Of a stretch of DNA of 47,367 nt, positions 1-7,619 are shown in pieces. The stretch comes from Acidobacteriota bacterium (GTDB lineage Bacteria; Acidobacteriota; Blastocatellia; RBC074), in the NCBI GenBank assembly GCA_018268995.1, contig JAFDVL010000043.1:1-47367 (forward strand), read 5' to 3'. How positions within the stretch are numbered: position 1 is the stretch's first letter; each line of letters begins with the position of its first letter. Below the pieces are notes generated by a model. It did not search any database. It was not told the origin of the DNA and saw only the letters and a list, made by a program, of their open reading frames with translations. The translations under genes and the position numbers were made by a program.

Positions 1-261
1 GTCAGCCGGAACCCCAGGTAATGCGTGGCACAACGCGCTAGCCCGCGATAGCGGGCGATAGCCACAGCGATTGTTTGCACATTCTGTCGCCTGCTTCGCA
101 GGCTGCCTGTCAATTACTGCACCTTTCCTGGGGTTCGCGCTCATCGCGCTTCACCCCAGGCTTTATGCTGTCGCCCGCATTCGCGGGCTGATAAACGCCT
201 CAGCCAATGTGTAAAAACAAGCTGTGAAGGAGGGCGTCTGATACACCTGCTGCGCCCTTCT
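1..261. repeat. Intergenic block of short hairpins
   Basis: No gene is seen here. The block holds four clear hairpins: GCCCGC-GATA-GCGGGC at 41-56, GCCTGC-TTC-GCAGGC at 89-103, a nested palindrome at 127-160 (CCTGGGGT pairs with ACCCCAGG, with GCGC/GCGC inside), and GCCCGC-ATTC-GCGGGC at 173-188. A copy of CCCCAGG also lies at 12-18. A further repeat copy at 222-266 is listed separately. Stem arms are perfect and loops are 3-4 bases, which fits repetitive extragenic palindromes better than terminators, since no T-run follows. Confidence 0.7.
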
Positions 262-280
262 TCACAGTCGGGCTTCTGCC
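222..280 (-). repeat. Stem-loop repeat family A, copy 1
   Basis: Read on the minus strand it begins GGCAGAAGCCCGACTGTGAA, then AGAAGGGCG, a loop, and the return arm CGCCCTCCTTCACAG (222-236 against 252-266, one mismatch). Closely related copies lie at 5713-5791 and 8831-8901. This copy overlaps the 3' end of the transporter gene: the last codons (...MTAEARL) and the TGA stop at 262-264 are inside it. All three copies point the same way relative to the gene that ends beside them. It could act as a 3'-end processing or termination hairpin; that role is inferred. Confidence 0.7.
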
Positions 281-3087
281 GTCATCTTCCTACCTTTAAT
301 CACACGCACTGCGGTCTCGCGCAGTAAGGGGTCGAAAGATTCGCGCATGGACTGAATAGATTCGGAAAGTCCATTCAGATGCAGCGCGCCAGCCGCATAA
401 ATCGCACACGCACACAACCAGCGGTCAGATGGCGTGATTAACTCGGCCAAGGCTTCCTCTTTTGTCATCGCTTTCCATTTCCAAAAGGCGCGCCCCTTTC
501 TCACTCGCTGCCCCAAAGTCACCTTGCTATCAATGATTGGCAGGATGAACTTTCGGATGGTTGGATTGAGCAAATTATCCAGAAACTCGACGGTATTTGC
601 TCTGACCTGCGAACGATAGCTCCGCAATCCGTAATATGCCTGATGGATGTCATTATGCGGATAGAGCAACCCCAGCAGCCGAAAGATGCGCTCCATTGCC
701 CTGTCCTGACGTTCTAACAAAGAAACGGTCAACAAATCCTGCTGTCTGCCTCCCGCTTCGGTTAAGGGAATCGCAACCGGATTGAAGGCCAGAAGGAGCT
801 GTGAATGCCGATAAAATTGTTTTAGTTCGGCAAAAAGCTGATTCAGGATTTTGTGCTCGTCAAAAACCAGGTTTGCATCATTGGAACGTAAGCGATTCAA
901 CGCCTTGAGAATTTTATAGCGCAAATGAACATCTTTTTGCTCCAGGCAATCCAGCAGAATCTGCACCGCATCCTGTCCGCCAACGCGCGAAAGGACGTGG
1001 GGAATATGGCTACGGATTTCGGCGTCTACTTCATCATCGCTCAGATGATCTTTGAGCGTTCCGAAAATGCGATGCCCGTAATGCACCAGTGCTTCGCGGG
1101 CAGCCACTTTGGTTCGCGGATCCTCCAACGCTTCCAGCAAAAAAGGGATGAAATCGTGATGACGGCTTTTCCCTGCACTTTCCAACGCCTGACTCACCAC
1201 CTCAATCGCGTCGTCCTGCAACAAATCAATCAGATGGCAATGCCATTTGACGGGCAACGGAATCAGCCCTAAAACACGGGCAGCTTCGATGCGGGCAGCT
1301 TTGCCTGACTCTCCGCGATCATCCACCATGCCGTCAAAAATAAGCTGCGCAACAGGAAGGTTATCAGGCCGATTTTGCTGAAAAAGCTGCAAGAGAATGC
1401 CGCCCTGAATAATGTAATCAGGATAGTCCGGCAACGATTGAATCCGTGTCAGCAGATCGGTCTGACCGTGCGAGTAAATGTATCGCGCGGCTTCTGCTCG
1501 AACCTGAACGTCTGGATCATTGAGCAATTCTTCGGCTTCATTCACAACCGAATCGCGCTTGAGGTTCAATAGCATTTGCAGCGCCTTCAAACGAATGGCA
1601 ACAGTCGGATGCTTGAGCAGGCGACGCAGGTGAGGCAACAACAACTCCTCGCGCTGATCTCCCTGCATCATGATGTCCAGCGCATAGAGAATCTCATCGC
1701 TTTCCGGGCTTTCCAGATAAGTATTTAACTCCTGCCAGGTGGCTGGTTCTGAGATGTACTGCGAAACATTTTTGGGGTCAAGCCCGCGATTTCTGAACCC
1801 CAGCCTGAGGGCGTTGAGGTATTCCGTGCGAATCCGAAAGGCCACAAACAACAACAACAGAATGATGGGCAAATTCACCAGGCTGATCGAACCGGGACGC
1901 TTCCAATTAATCAGCGGGATGACGTTGGTAAATAACAACAATAACAACGCCGCTACGCCATCGCCGACTCTGAGCACAACCGTATCAATGAAGGACTTGA
2001 CCTGAAACTTGATGTCGGCAGGAATCGGAAGGTAGAGCAATTCTGTAGTGGATTTATCTATGGAATGCTTAAAGACCTGATCGCTTAAGCGCAGAAAGAC
2101 TGCCGTCCAAAGCGCAGTAAAGATTAGCGCGGCAAACGAACTGGTTAATAAACTCAGGGGCAAGACCAAAATGGTGACGCTAATGCCTAGTTTATCCAAC
2201 ATCCGGCCCCCAAGCAGAAGCTGTAAAAAAAAGGCTCCGGCTCCCATATACATATTCACGGCACCCAGAAAAGCAGCCATTTCATTCTTGTCGTGAATGA
2301 AATTTTGCGTGATCGCATTGAATTGTACATCCACAATTTTGGTAGCCAGTGAAGCAATCGTGACCAGAGTAGTAATGAGCAACAAATACCTTGATTCCAG
2401 CACCTGCAATGCGCTTTGTTGCAGGCTTACCGGAACGTTCAGATCAGCCGCATCAGTTTGAAGTTCGGCAATTCGTTCGCGGTTGCGACGCCAGACAAGT
2501 TGCACCAGCCACGCTGCCAGACAGCAAAGGAGGGTCAGGATCGGAAGCAGGTTTTCGGCTCCCACCTGCGGGGCCAGTTGCTTGCTCACAAATCCACCAA
2601 AGACAAACCCCAGGATGCCGCCGCTGCTGATAAATCCAAAATAGCGCCGCGCCTCACGCGTATTGAAAATAAAGTTGCCCATCGTCCAAACCTGCATCGG
2701 CGCGATGACACCAAAAATGCCTCCCCACATATACAAAATCGGGATCACGCCAGCGATTTTGAAATGCAGCATGCCCCACAAAAGCACAGCATTTGAAGCA
2801 AGCAACAACAACGTGAAGGAAATCAGCAAGGAAGGTTGCAGACGGCGCGAAAGACGCAAGTAGAAGGCAATCAAAACCGTAAGCAGGATTGTCTGACCGA
2901 TGATGGCATAGGGAAGATAAAGCGCTCCGTACTTGCTGATGAACAAGGCAGTACTGACCGACTTTCCAATCATCAACGAGGTGATGACCAGAAAAAGATA
3001 CATAAACAGCAAAGAAGAATTCACGTAATCCTCTTTGCGGAGCGTCAGAAAATCTTTTGTGGTTTGAATATCCCAGCCCATAGGCAT
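262..3087 (-). CDS. Npt/TLC-type nucleotide transporter-like membrane protein with C-terminal HEAT repeats
   Basis: A 941-residue protein. Residues about 20-430 form a 12-segment membrane domain resembling the ATP:ADP antiporter (TLC, Npt1/Npt2) and MFS superfamily; NFIFNTREARRYFGFISSGG (about 137-156) is the kind of loop seen in that family. Residues about 430-860 are soluble and helical, with repeated HEAT/Armadillo-like units (for example VAIRLKALQMLLNLKRD, VQVRAEAARYIYSHG). Classical obligate-intracellular ATP/ADP translocases end near 500 residues, so the helical half is an extra module. In free-living bacteria the substrate is unknown and energy parasitism is unlikely; a sensor or scaffold role for the HEAT part is inference. 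No strong ribosome site precedes ATG 3087, and ATG 3081 is an alternative start. The 3' end runs into a dispersed stem-loop repeat. Confidence 0.75.
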   Translation of the reverse strand: MPMGWDIQTTKDFLTLRKEDYVNSSLLFMYLFLVITSLMIGKSVSTALFISKYGALYLPYAIIGQTILLTVLIAFYLRLSRRLQPSLLISFTLLLLASNAVLLWGMLHFKIAGVIPILYMWGGIFGVIAPMQVWTMGNFIFNTREARRYFGFISSGGILGFVFGGFVSKQLAPQVGAENLLPILTLLCCLAAWLVQLVWRRNRERIAELQTDAADLNVPVSLQQSALQVLESRYLLLITTLVTIASLATKIVDVQFNAITQNFIHDKNEMAAFLGAVNMYMGAGAFFLQLLLGGRMLDKLGISVTILVLPLSLLTSSFAALIFTALWTAVFLRLSDQVFKHSIDKSTTELLYLPIPADIKFQVKSFIDTVVLRVGDGVAALLLLLFTNVIPLINWKRPGSISLVNLPIILLLLFVAFRIRTEYLNALRLGFRNRGLDPKNVSQYISEPATWQELNTYLESPESDEILYALDIMMQGDQREELLLPHLRRLLKHPTVAIRLKALQMLLNLKRDSVVNEAEELLNDPDVQVRAEAARYIYSHGQTDLLTRIQSLPDYPDYIIQGGILLQLFQQNRPDNLPVAQLIFDGMVDDRGESGKAARIEAARVLGLIPLPVKWHCHLIDLLQDDAIEVVSQALESAGKSRHHDFIPFLLEALEDPRTKVAAREALVHYGHRIFGTLKDHLSDDEVDAEIRSHIPHVLSRVGGQDAVQILLDCLEQKDVHLRYKILKALNRLRSNDANLVFDEHKILNQLFAELKQFYRHSQLLLAFNPVAIPLTEAGGRQQDLLTVSLLERQDRAMERIFRLLGLLYPHNDIHQAYYGLRSYRSQVRANTVEFLDNLLNPTIRKFILPIIDSKVTLGQRVRKGRAFWKWKAMTKEEALAELITPSDRWLCACAIYAAGALHLNGLSESIQSMRESFDPLLRETAVRVIKGRKMTAEARL

Positions 3088-3165
3088 GAAGATTACTGTG
3101 TATTGAGGGTTTTACAGCATGCCCTAAAAATCATTCCCAAGACTGCCGCAGACTCGACAGTCTAT

Positions 3166-3191
3166 GGGACGGTTGTTGTCCCGTTTTTTTT
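3166..3191 (+). terminator. Possible plus-strand intrinsic terminator, antisense to both neighbours
   Basis: GGGAC (3166-3170) pairs with GTCCC (3178-3182) and is followed by G and eight T (3184-3191). A second weak stem, AGACTG/CAGTCT, lies just before it (3140-3163). Both flanking genes run on the minus strand, so this would stop plus-strand (antisense) transcription from beneath the transporter gene. The stem is only five base pairs, so the call is weak. Confidence 0.3.
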
Positions 3192-3248
3192 ACAGCTCCC
3201 GTAATCTGAAAGTCTCGAAAAACAAATCCACCCGTTTCATCGCTCTCA

Positions 3249-4460
3249 TCAGGAGCAAGGGCCATTCTTTGGATAGACCGGAGTGAACTTATCATTTTCA
3301 ATGACAAGCGCCGAGCAAAGCCCCTTGTAATATGGGCGTAGAATTCCGGTATCAATCAAAAAAACACCTGCGGCGAAACGGCTTTTGACCCCGGTGAGCG
3401 AAGGCGTGTGGCCTACTACCAAATGCGCGGTCTTCAGATTTGCCTTGATCCGGTCAATCGCCGGCTGAAACGTTTCTTCTGGTTCCTGAGCATAGCCCCG
3501 ATACCACAGCGGCCCCGTTGGCAACGTGATGAACCAATTCCCCTGCGTCTGCAATTGCTGTAAGGCCTTCAGCACTTCGGGATCATCCGCGCCGCCTTTG
3601 GCTTGCAGATATTTGATCTCGTTTGCGACCTGTTGGACGGTTTCATCAAAGTCGAGCGATTCGTCCAGCACTCCACCGCGAATCAGTGCTGCACGCGTTT
3701 CATAGTAGGTTTTGATCTCCTGCCGGATGCGATCATTGATTTCGCGAATGCTCAAGGCCGAAATTTCTTCATTGATCCCGCCGTGCAAAAAGACCGTATC
3801 ATTGAGCCGCAAAACGGCATTTCGCGTGCTGACCCACCGTCCGTACTGACCCGTTTCGCTGAACGCCTTGCGATGTTCCAGATAGCCTGGCGGATGTTTG
3901 GCCATCCAGTCATCCTTGAATTGCTGATCAGGCGTGAACGTTTGCGGAGGGACATTGCGCGCTGCACGGGCGACTCGATATTTCACGTATCGCGCATATG
4001 TTTTTTCACGCAAATCTTCTGACTTATTGTTGGCATACGCAGCAAACGATTCACGTGTGACATAGCGTAAATCACCGATGATGTTCATCGCTTCGTGATT
4101 GCCAATCAGACAATGCACGCGGCCCCCCGCCTTTTCAGCCTGCTTCTCCAAGTCCATCAAAAAATCCAACACCTTTTTGTCCTGTGACCCACGATCTATG
4201 CTATCGCCAGCCTGTACAAAATGCGTTTTGCCCCCTGTCCATTTCAGATGCTGGTCAATCAAATTCAATTCCTGCAAGATTGCTATCAGCTCATCATATG
4301 CCCCATGCACATCGCCAACCGCCACAATTTTTGGGACGTTCGCCCACTCCGCTTTGGCTTGTACGGAGGATGAGACAGGAGTGCTATTCAGTGGGACGGC
4401 TAGACTCAGGCACAACAAAACAAGCATCCAACAACTACATTTGGAAATCAGATTTTTCAT
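3249..4460 (-). CDS. Exported PPP-family metallophosphatase (Shewanella-like phosphatase type)
   Basis: A 403-residue protein with a signal peptide (residues 1-25, MKNLISKCSCWMLVLLCLSL...). The calcineurin-like metallophosphoesterase signature is complete: GDVHG (49-53), GDSIDRG (85-91), GNHE (120-123), then HGG and VVGHTP near the C-terminus, which supply the di-metal ligands and the general acid. This order is that of PPP phosphatases such as the bacterial and plant Shelphs. Predicted role: periplasmic or secreted phosphomonoester or phosphoprotein hydrolysis; the substrate is not known. The ATG at 4460 is chosen because the signal peptide begins there; an in-frame upstream start at 4508 would put 16 polar residues before it. 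It stands alone between the transporter gene and a divergent exported kinase-fold gene. Pairing with that kinase-fold protein is tempting but unproven. Confidence 0.82.
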   Translation of the reverse strand: MKNLISKCSCWMLVLLCLSLAVPLNSTPVSSSVQAKAEWANVPKIVAVGDVHGAYDELIAILQELNLIDQHLKWTGGKTHFVQAGDSIDRGSQDKKVLDFLMDLEKQAEKAGGRVHCLIGNHEAMNIIGDLRYVTRESFAAYANNKSEDLREKTYARYVKYRVARAARNVPPQTFTPDQQFKDDWMAKHPPGYLEHRKAFSETGQYGRWVSTRNAVLRLNDTVFLHGGINEEISALSIREINDRIRQEIKTYYETRAALIRGGVLDESLDFDETVQQVANEIKYLQAKGGADDPEVLKALQQLQTQGNWFITLPTGPLWYRGYAQEPEETFQPAIDRIKANLKTAHLVVGHTPSLTGVKSRFAAGVFLIDTGILRPYYKGLCSALVIENDKFTPVYPKNGPCS

Positions 4461-4639
4461 GCACACACTCTTAACCCAATTGGCAACAAGTTGATTTAGC
4501 CCTGTCACTGAAGTTGCTGACCACGGGGATCAGTTTACTCAAGGAATTCGACCCTGCCTAGTCTCGTGGCCAAGAAGTAGATAAAAAGTTGCTACAACTT
4601 TGGCGTCTTTCATTTTTATACAGCCAGGAAAAGTATACC

Positions 4640-4666
4640 TTGCCAAATACTACAGACAGGTATAAT
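4640..4666 (+). promoter_or_regulatory. Candidate sigma-70 promoter for the exported kinase-fold gene
   Basis: TTGCCA (4640-4645) and a perfect TATAAT (4661-4666) are separated by 15 bases, shorter than the usual 17. The start codon lies about 195 bases downstream, leaving a long leader that contains the 4815-4847 inverted repeat. Confidence 0.45.
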
Positions 4667-4814
4667 TTGTGCTTGGGTATTCTAGCCTTACTTTTGTACT
4701 AACAAGAAGATGTCCTGCACTTGGCAGCTTCCCAATGCGGTAGATTCCTAACCGCAGGAAGGTAGTGGCAATGTCGCACGATCTTACTTTCTATCGCGGT
4801 AAAACCAGATTTCC

Positions 4815-4847
4815 TGGTTGACGATCTGAACCGATCCTTGTCAACCA
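4815..4847 (+). promoter_or_regulatory. Inverted repeat just before the ribosome binding site
   Basis: TGGTTGAC (4815-4822) and GTCAACCA (4840-4847) are perfect complements with 17 bases between them, three bases before the AGGAGG ribosome site of the kinase-fold gene. As RNA it could form a hairpin abutting the ribosome site; as DNA it could be an operator. Neither role is demonstrated. Confidence 0.4.
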
Positions 4848-4859
4848 AAAGGAGGGTCT

Positions 4860-5711
4860 ATGTTCCGTTCTCCCTATACGATCATGATCTGCGTGGTAAT
4901 CCTCTGCCTGCTGACGGCAAACCCTGGTTTCGGAAACACGGCTTACGCACAAACGCAAACAGCGCCGACATCAGAACAACCGCTGAGCGTGGAACAAATG
5001 AAAGAGTTTCTGCTCAAGGCCAAAGTGATTAAGGAAAAAACCACCAGTAAAGGAATCACCGCTCCATCGCGCCTGACGATGTCAGATGGAGTCATTACAC
5101 ACGATGCGGGATTCCAAACCATTGACGAGGCAAAAACGAAAGAAACCTTTCAGTCGGGTGGCACAGAGGTGAACTTCCGCGATTCGTATAAATACAACAT
5201 CGCCGCCTACGAACTGGCCTGCATGCTTGGTCTGGGACACATGATGCCCGTGACAGTCGAGCGCAAAATAAATGGCAAAGTCGGTTCTCTGACCTGGTGG
5301 TTGAAAGTCCAAATGGATGAAGCAGACCGAATAAAAAAGAAAATCAACCCTCCGTATCCTGAAAACTGGAATGCCCAGATGCACCGCATCCGAGTCTTTA
5401 CACAACTGGTGTATGACACAGATCGAAATTTGACAAATCTGTTGATTGATCCTGACTGGAACCTGTACATGATAGATTTCAGCCGTGCCTTTCGCCTGCA
5501 TTCTGTAATCAAGGAGGAAAAGGATTTGGTGAAATGTGATCGAAATCTATTGGAACGGCTTCGCAAGCTGGATGATAAGGAACTGACCAAAAGAACCAAG
5601 GAATATTTGAACTCTTCTGAACTCAAAGCCGTGATGGCACGACGAAACAAAATCGTCGCGCATTTCGATAAACTGGTTGCGCAAAAAGGTGCAGACGCGG
5701 TGCTTTACTAA
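4860..5711 (+). CDS. Exported protein with a PI3/4-kinase-like fold
   Basis: A 283-residue protein starting with a signal peptide (about 1-30, ...NPGFGNTAYA). The core reads as an atypical kinase: a YNIAAYELACMLGLGHMMPV segment (about 115-134) like the conserved helix and following strand of PI3/4-kinase-like and HipA-like folds, a catalytic-loop motif DRNLTN (D188, N193), and IDFSRAF with the metal-binding aspartate at 206. These match the DRxxxN...IDFxxxF pattern of phosphatidylinositol 3-/4-kinase-like proteins. A nucleotide-gripping loop is not obvious. Export is odd, because ATP is scarce outside the cytoplasm; the protein may use another substrate, be a pseudokinase, or modify proteins during secretion. 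The start is fixed by a strong AGGAGG at 4850-4855. A stem-loop repeat begins two bases after the stop. Confidence 0.7.
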   Translation: MFRSPYTIMICVVILCLLTANPGFGNTAYAQTQTAPTSEQPLSVEQMKEFLLKAKVIKEKTTSKGITAPSRLTMSDGVITHDAGFQTIDEAKTKETFQSGGTEVNFRDSYKYNIAAYELACMLGLGHMMPVTVERKINGKVGSLTWWLKVQMDEADRIKKKINPPYPENWNAQMHRIRVFTQLVYDTDRNLTNLLIDPDWNLYMIDFSRAFRLHSVIKEEKDLVKCDRNLLERLRKLDDKELTKRTKEYLNSSELKAVMARRNKIVAHFDKLVAQKGADAVLY

Positions 5712-5712
5712 A

Positions 5713-5791
5713 GCAGAAGCCCGATTGTGAAGGAGGGCGTAAGAGAGGAAAAGCTCTCTGCTCTCTGCGCGCTCCTTCATGATCCTGCTTC
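5713..5791 (+). repeat. Stem-loop repeat family A, copy 2
   Basis: Begins GCAGAAGCCCGATTGTGAAG two bases after the stop of the kinase-fold gene and returns at 5767-5791 as an imperfect complement (about five mismatches). Between the arms lies AGAGAG...CTCTCT, which extends the stem. Related to copies at 222-280 and 8831-8901, with the same orientation relative to the gene upstream. Confidence 0.65.
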
Positions 5792-5815
5792 GACTAATTT
5801 TCTTCCCGACAATCT

Positions 5816-6199
5816 ATGAACCTGAACCAAGTCACGATTCCTTCCGTTGATGTCCCCCGCGCCGTTGCCTTTTATAAACAACTGGGATTAATTCAGATCG
5901 TGGATTCTGCGCCGCGTTATGTTCGGTTTATGTGCCCGGATGGAAATTCGACATTCTCAATTCATCAGGTCGAACAGCTTTCCCTGCAAAATGGGCTGGT
6001 GATTTACTTTGAATGCGAAAAGCTGGATGATGTCGTGGCGAGCTTAAAAACCAAGGGCATTATTTTCGATTCCGACCCGCAGGATCAAAGCTGGCTTTGG
6101 CGCGAGGCGTATTTGCGCGATCCTGATGGCAATGTCATATGCTTATTCTATGCCGGAGAAAATCGGCTGAATCCGCCCTGGTGCCTCCGCGATGAATGA
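5816..6199 (+). CDS. VOC (glyoxalase/bleomycin-resistance) superfamily protein
   Basis: A 127-residue single VOC module. It starts with the typical strand-helix pair (NQVTIPSVDVPRAVAFYKQL, 4-23) and ends with the typical LRDPDGNVICLFYAGEN. In metal-dependent members the last strand normally carries a glutamate (DPDGN-x-IEL); here that place reads VICLF, so a conventional metal site is probably missing. It may be a binding protein or a non-metal member. Length is normal for one half of a glyoxalase-fold dimer. It overlaps the next gene by eight bases, suggesting coupled translation. Confidence 0.8.
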   Translation: MNLNQVTIPSVDVPRAVAFYKQLGLIQIVDSAPRYVRFMCPDGNSTFSIHQVEQLSLQNGLVIYFECEKLDDVVASLKTKGIIFDSDPQDQSWLWREAYLRDPDGNVICLFYAGENRLNPPWCLRDE

Positions 6200-6740
6200 A
6201 ACTATGGCCGAAATTATAGATATTACCGACAAATTGGAAGCACACCCCAAAACCGTCAAAGCAGACGCGATTGCGGCTGAAGTTGAGCGATTGCTGGGCG
6301 ATCAGCAAATTGCCGTGCTTTATCGTGATCGCATTTTGCCCATGCGTACGCGCAAATATGAACTCAAAGCACCGACCAAGCCCACCTATGTGGAAGTGCT
6401 GCATACCTTACTTGGCATCGAACTAAAAATCGGCAAACGCAGGCTGCTCTGCCCCGACTTAGCGACGGCTCGTTATCTGGCCGTTTTTGCTCGTTTGGGG
6501 TTGGAAGCCGTGGCCGTTCCGTACGACATCACGCAAATCTCACGGCTGGCGGATGAATTTGAATCCGCCTGGTTTCGGATGCTCACCCTGGCAGAACATT
6601 TAACTGCCGGACGCAGCTTACGGCTCAGAAGTCTGGTACGTTCTTACCTGATTTCCAATCAACGCAGCGAGATTATCAGCCTTGGTGCGGGCGCAGTTCG
6701 ACCGGAATTTATTCAAAATACCAAACAACGTCGCAGGTAA
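6192..6740 (+). CDS. Conserved-looking protein of unknown function
   Basis: A 182-residue soluble protein with no signal peptide or membrane segment. The N-terminal half is charged and helical, the middle (RRLLCPDLATARYLAVFARL) looks like a helix-strand unit, and the C-terminus is basic. I do not recognise the family. Its start overlaps the VOC gene by eight bases (6192-6199), and a second ATG four codons later (6204) lies just past that gene's stop. The overlap suggests the two are made together. The start, length and normal amino-acid composition support a real gene. Confidence 0.6.
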   Translation: MNETMAEIIDITDKLEAHPKTVKADAIAAEVERLLGDQQIAVLYRDRILPMRTRKYELKAPTKPTYVEVLHTLLGIELKIGKRRLLCPDLATARYLAVFARLGLEAVAVPYDITQISRLADEFESAWFRMLTLAEHLTAGRSLRLRSLVRSYLISNQRSEIISLGAGAVRPEFIQNTKQRRR

Positions 6741-6927
6741 GGAAAACCCAGCGGTAGCCTGATTGCGAGAAAGGCATGAAGTGAATCTTTTGCGCTGAAT
6801 TTTCAGGTTTAGTAAGTCTTTACAAATCTGCGTTAAATCGGTTGTCACAATGGAACTTAGACGTTAAGATGCGTCTTGTGCCCTTGCAATCAGGTCGTTT
6901 CCTTACATTGAGATTAGGTTTTCAACT

Positions 6928-7542
6928 ATGCGTTATTTTGTCTTATCTTTAATCGTTTTACTGCTTCTCTTCGCGCTGGCGTGTTCTGGCAGCGTAGTGC
7001 AGGAAAAACAAATCGGCACAAAAGTTCCATCCTCCAATCAAACCGCTCAGCAAAAGGCCCCTGAGATCAAAGAGCTAAAGGATTTTGAGTTGCAGATGAT
7101 CGAAGGGAGCGGAGGGCTAAAACCGCTCAAGCTTTCACAAACAGTCGGACAAGGGAAAGTCGTCGTCATTGACTTTTGGGCCACGTGGTGTGGCCCCTGT
7201 CGCAAATCAATCCCCGATTTGGTCGCCTTACACGATGAATATCAAAGCAAAGGCGTAGAAATTTTCGGTCTCTCGGTTGAAGACCCTGAAGAAGCCAACC
7301 GAATGGACCCAACCAAGAGAAATCAGGAAGCGGTGTTGAATATGTCGAAAGACTTCAAAATCAATTACCGCGTCGGCTTTGCTCCCGACAATATGTTCGT
7401 GGCATTTGATCGCAGCGGAGTCGTGCCGCAAACCTTTATCTTTGGCAAAGATGGGACGTTAATTAAGCATGTACGGGGCTTCAATCCTAATGTTACGCCC
7501 AAAGAGTTACGCGATAATATTGATAAAGCATTAAATTCATAA
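6928..7542 (+). CDS. TlpA-like thioredoxin-fold lipoprotein
   Basis: A 204-residue protein with a lipoprotein signal: hydrophobic residues 4-17 and a lipobox LALAC with Cys19. The thioredoxin domain (about 50-200) has VVVIDFWATWCGPCRKSIP, active site C88-G-P-C91, followed by LxxLxxEYxxKGVEIFGLSVED, the AhpC/TSA-TlpA pattern. The cis-proline region reads GVVPQTFIFGKDG. Such proteins reduce disulfides in the periplasm, for example apocytochrome c heme motifs. That would fit the cytochrome genes at 12.9 and 23.7 kb, although these are not in the same unit. It is probably anchored to a membrane facing the periplasm. Confidence 0.87.
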   Translation: MRYFVLSLIVLLLLFALACSGSVVQEKQIGTKVPSSNQTAQQKAPEIKELKDFELQMIEGSGGLKPLKLSQTVGQGKVVVIDFWATWCGPCRKSIPDLVALHDEYQSKGVEIFGLSVEDPEEANRMDPTKRNQEAVLNMSKDFKINYRVGFAPDNMFVAFDRSGVVPQTFIFGKDGTLIKHVRGFNPNVTPKELRDNIDKALNS

Positions 7543-7619
7543 AGCTACAGCCCACGTCAACGATCAACGGCTCCTGTGCGCTCACACTTGATCTATGACC
7601 TCAAAACTAGCTAACCACT

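Larger units (their letters stand above)
4461..4859. other. Divergent intergenic region, about 400 bases
   Basis: No gene is seen. The region separates the minus-strand phosphatase from the plus-strand kinase-fold gene and should carry promoters for both. A candidate plus-strand promoter (4640-4666) and an 8-bp inverted repeat close to the ribosome site (4815-4847) are listed separately. Nothing else stands out. Confidence 0.6.
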
